Shown here piece after piece: positions 6,716 to 8,414 of a stretch of 8,414 nucleotides of DNA; positions within the stretch are counted from its first letter, which is position 1, and every line of letters begins with the position of its first letter. The stretch covers positions 1-8,414 of the forward strand of contig JAOAHW010000094.1 of NCBI GenBank assembly GCA_026415015.1, given 5' to 3'. Position numbers and translations under genes: made by a program. The notes under the pieces are model-generated. The model saw only the letters and a list, made by a program, of their open reading frames with translations, was not told the origin of the DNA and did no database searches. Origin of the DNA: Syntrophorhabdaceae bacterium. GTDB taxonomy: Bacteria; Desulfobacterota; Syntrophorhabdia; Syntrophorhabdales; Syntrophorhabdaceae.

Positions 6716-6744
6716 ATCTAACATACAGATTACCCTATAGTCAA
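6716..6744 (-). promoter_or_regulatory. Candidate promoter of the atpZIBE operon
   Basis: On the minus strand, TTGACT (6739-6744; 5 of 6 matches to the -35 box) is followed after 17 bases by TTAGAT (6716-6721; 3 of 6 to the -10 box). The TG just before the -10 may help. The leader would be very short, starting beside the atpZ ribosome-binding site. The -35 is good and the -10 is weak. Confidence 0.4.
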
Positions 6745-6829
6745 TTTATTTTTTATATTTAAAACACCTATCTGAGATATGTTTTTATGCGTGTAAATAT
6801 TTTTTAGAGACCCAGAGGCAATAAATCTG

Positions 6830-6859
6830 TTGCACGCAAATTGCTGCATATGTTATATA
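6830..6859 (+). promoter_or_regulatory. Candidate promoter of tRNA-Lys
   Basis: TTGCAC (6830-6835; 4 of 6) and TATATA (6854-6859; 4 of 6) are separated by 18 bases, with an extended -10 TG at 6851-6852. Initiation about seven bases later would leave only a few bases before the mature tRNA 5' end at 6869. A TATAAA at 6856-6861 is an alternative -10. Confidence 0.4.
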
Positions 6860-6868
6860 AAAAATATT

Positions 6869-6942
6869 GGGCCGTTAGCTCAGTCCGGTAGAGCAGTTGA
6901 CTCTTAATCAATTGGCCCCAGGTTCGAATCCTGGACGGCCCA
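6869..6942 (+). tRNA. tRNA-Lys, anticodon CTT
   Basis: The complete cloverleaf can be drawn. The acceptor stem is GGGCCGT (6869-6875) with ACGGCCC (6935-6941) and discriminator A at 6942. The D stem is GCTC/GAGC (6878-6881, 6891-6894). The anticodon stem is GTTGA/TCAAT (6896-6900, 6908-6912), with one G-T pair, around loop CTCTTAA, giving anticodon CTT (6903-6905), which reads AAG. The variable loop has five bases. The T arm is CCAGG-TTCGAAT-CCTGG (6918-6934). The 3' CCA is not encoded and must be added by CCA-adding enzyme. The anticodon arm is almost the same as that of E. coli tRNA-Lys, which supports lysine identity. It is divergent from atpZ and convergent with the gene at 7037. Confidence 0.97.
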
Positions 6943-7036
6943 CTTTAAAATTTCACATATTTTAAATCCCTATTCTACTGTGAAATAATTGTTAAGATGT
7001 TTAAAAAAAAAGACAAAAAGTTAAATAATATACCCC

Positions 7037-8414
7037 CTACCTCACCTCCTCCACACTCCATAATGTCTCTGTATACTGGGGGAAGGCCGGGGCAAACTGG
7101 ATCTCCATCCTCACCTGATTATCTAATCGTCTTGGCATGCCAAACCTTATAATACCACCAGGCCGGCTCCATTCTGTGATGCGTATGAACTGTCCTGTTC
7201 TTATATCTGAGAGGAGATTTGGACCTACCGAACCCCTCTCATAGAAACCCGATGGGTTTCCATATGTATTGAGCAATGTTGAGCGTATCTTTTCAAAGGT
7301 CTGTATGATCTCACCGGGTCTATCCATAAAACCGAGGTCAATTATGATGGCCGATTTTGTGATTCTTCTGTTTTTGTGTATCAAGGCAAGCCTCTGTCTC
7401 AGATCTATCTCTTCAAGGATCCTTGTCTCATAGACAAGGAGATTTTCCTCTTCCACGGATTTTATGATGTTATTTTTTTTGAGAATGGATACAGCATCAT
7501 CTAATTTTGTATCAGGGGGAATATTCGAGATATCGAATAGCATTGCCTTAGGAGATGGGATCTCTTCCTTTACGGGGGTTACCGGTCTTGCTGCCACTGT
7601 AACAGGTGGCTTATCAAACTGATATGTCCAGAAGGCAGAGAGCTTGTAATAATCTATGGAGCGGCCAGGATCAGGGACACGATAACCCGATTGTGCCTCA
7701 AGGCCTATTGTGTGTCTGTCTTTTGTGTATCTGTAGTTTAGTGCCTGGGTTGTGGTTATGACATCTGTGCCCCCTGTTGTGAGCCTTCTCTGATCCAGCC
7801 TGTTTATGTTGTAGTCAAGGCTGTGGGGTCCTCTTACAAGCCTTATGGCAAATTTAGGTGATACATCAAGGGACTTTGATGTGTAGTTATATGTCTTTCT
7901 TGCCATGATACCAGGGGTGATGGTGCCTTTAAAGTCGTATATATCTATTGGATAGTCTGCACTTAATGAGACCTGGTGCATCTCCGTATCTATGGTATTG
8001 GGTAGCCTGTTGTAGAGGTTCTGATACTGGTATCCGATTCTACCCACCCAGTTATAGAACTTGGGGACGTTTATGTTTAAGTTTACCGTGTGGTTAAGGG
8101 TATCCACTGTGTCATCCTTATCGTTTGACTCCTGTCTTGTTACATCAAGGGAGCCCAGGGGTCCAGTTAGGTTTAATCCATATGTCATAGTATCTGTAGG
8201 GTTATCTGATTCAAGGTTTGCCCTTGTCTTCTGGATTCTACCCCTTGCATTGAAACCCTTTGTAAAGGCCCAACCTATATGACCCTCTGCGTTTCTTGTG
8301 GCAGAGGATACCGAGGCACCGGCAGGTCTAAAGTCTCTGCCGTATTCTTCATAACGGAGCCTGTATGTTAAAGGGAGTTTTGATGAGCCCGATGCCTGGA
8401 AGAATATACCTTTG
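7037..8414 (-). CDS. Unrecognised outer-membrane barrel-like protein with C-terminal soluble domain (5' end outside window)
   Basis: The frame is open from the right edge to a TAG at 7037, giving 458 residues of the C-terminal part; the ATG at 8188 is internal, since coding continues upstream without a stop. I do not recognise a named family. Residues 1-266 of this piece look like outer-membrane beta-strands: short alternating polar/hydrophobic stretches rich in Y, T, N, R and G (for example LPLTYRLRYEEYG, NWVGRIGYQYQN, HTIGLEAQSGYR) joined by polar turns. The last strand, LSAFWTYQF, ends in the aromatic-x-Phe pattern of a BAM beta-signal (Phe codon 7616-7618). A Pro/Val linker (about 268-289) follows. 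A domain of about 170 residues comes next, with predicted helices (DDAVSILKKNN, EIIQTFEKIRSTLLNTYG) and strands (GIIRFGMP, VRMEIQFAPAF). The C-terminus (EEVR) is not a beta-signal, so the barrel would be closed by the internal one. Function, partners and length are unknown; outer-membrane location is inference. Confidence 0.75.
   Translation of the reverse strand, partial: KGIFFQASGSSKLPLTYRLRYEEYGRDFRPAGASVSSATRNAEGHIGWAFTKGFNARGRIQKTRANLESDNPTDTMTYGLNLTGPLGSLDVTRQESNDKDDTVDTLNHTVNLNINVPKFYNWVGRIGYQYQNLYNRLPNTIDTEMHQVSLSADYPIDIYDFKGTITPGIMARKTYNYTSKSLDVSPKFAIRLVRGPHSLDYNINRLDQRRLTTGGTDVITTTQALNYRYTKDRHTIGLEAQSGYRVPDPGRSIDYYKLSAFWTYQFDKPPVTVAARPVTPVKEEIPSPKAMLFDISNIPPDTKLDDAVSILKKNNIIKSVEEENLLVYETRILEEIDLRQRLALIHKNRRITKSAIIIDLGFMDRPGEIIQTFEKIRSTLLNTYGNPSGFYERGSVGPNLLSDIRTGQFIRITEWSRPGGIIRFGMPRRLDNQVRMEIQFAPAFPQYTETLWSVEEVR

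Noticed and set aside
6769..6779. Palindrome TATCT-G-AGATA upstream of the atpZ promoter
   Set aside because: Five-base arms in AT-rich DNA are expected by chance; it was not counted as an operator.
6869..6942. tRNA-Lys as an integration site for a mobile element
   Set aside because: No second copy of the tRNA 3' end, no integrase gene and no change in composition are seen in the flanks.
6950..6986. Inverted repeat ATTTCACA / TGTGAAAT with a 21-base loop, as terminator of tRNA-Lys or of the gene at 7037
   Set aside because: The stem is AT-rich, the loop is long and no T-run follows on either strand. The remaining bases of 6943-7036 are AT-rich with no clear signal.
8061..8282. Short plus-strand frame opposite the barrel-like gene
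   Set aside because: The minus-strand frame is open across the whole region and codes for a coherent beta-rich protein.

Overview
The window is about 40% GC by eye. It comes from a Gram-negative (diderm) bacterium with an F-type ATP synthase. The diderm evidence is TolB, a lipoprotein of the CpoB/YbgF type, and an outer-membrane barrel-like protein. The RNA polymerase beta' subunit carries the long insertion (SI3) in its trigger loop, and atpZ-atpI-atpB-atpE is split from the rest of the ATP synthase genes. Together with heavy use of ATA, AGG and AGA codons, this fits an anaerobic deltaproteobacterium-like or Nitrospirota-like lineage. The sequence alone does not fix the taxon.

Layout from left to right. 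Bases 1-2721 (+) hold the C-terminal two thirds of rpoC, cut by the left edge. It meets head-on, with a 14-base overlap of the 3' ends, a minus-strand pair tolB (3469-4758) and cpoB/ybgF (2708-3442). These are cell-envelope Tol system genes, but pal and tolQRA are not with them. The 279-base gap at 4759-5037 holds a good candidate tolB promoter with two inverted repeats in it, and a strong hairpin beside the atpE stop whose T-run lies on the plus-strand side.

Bases 5038-6701 (-) are a tight operon read atpZ, atpI, atpB, atpE. It encodes two membrane assembly/accessory proteins and the a and c subunits of the Fo motor. Subunits b and delta and all F1 genes are absent and must lie elsewhere. 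A divergent intergenic region (6702-6868) carries candidate promoters for this operon and for a complete tRNA-Lys(CTT) on the plus strand (6869-6942).

Bases 7037-8414 (-) encode the C-terminal part of an unrecognised protein that runs off the right edge. It has a long beta-strand-rich, barrel-like region, a proline-rich linker and a soluble alpha/beta-looking C-terminal domain of about 170 residues.

Most of the window is core housekeeping. The less ordinary points are the pal-less tolB-cpoB pair with its palindromic promoter, the ambiguous ion signature and signal-like extension of the c subunit, the orientation of the hairpin after atpE, and the barrel-plus-domain protein. I see no mobile element, CRISPR array or defence system.
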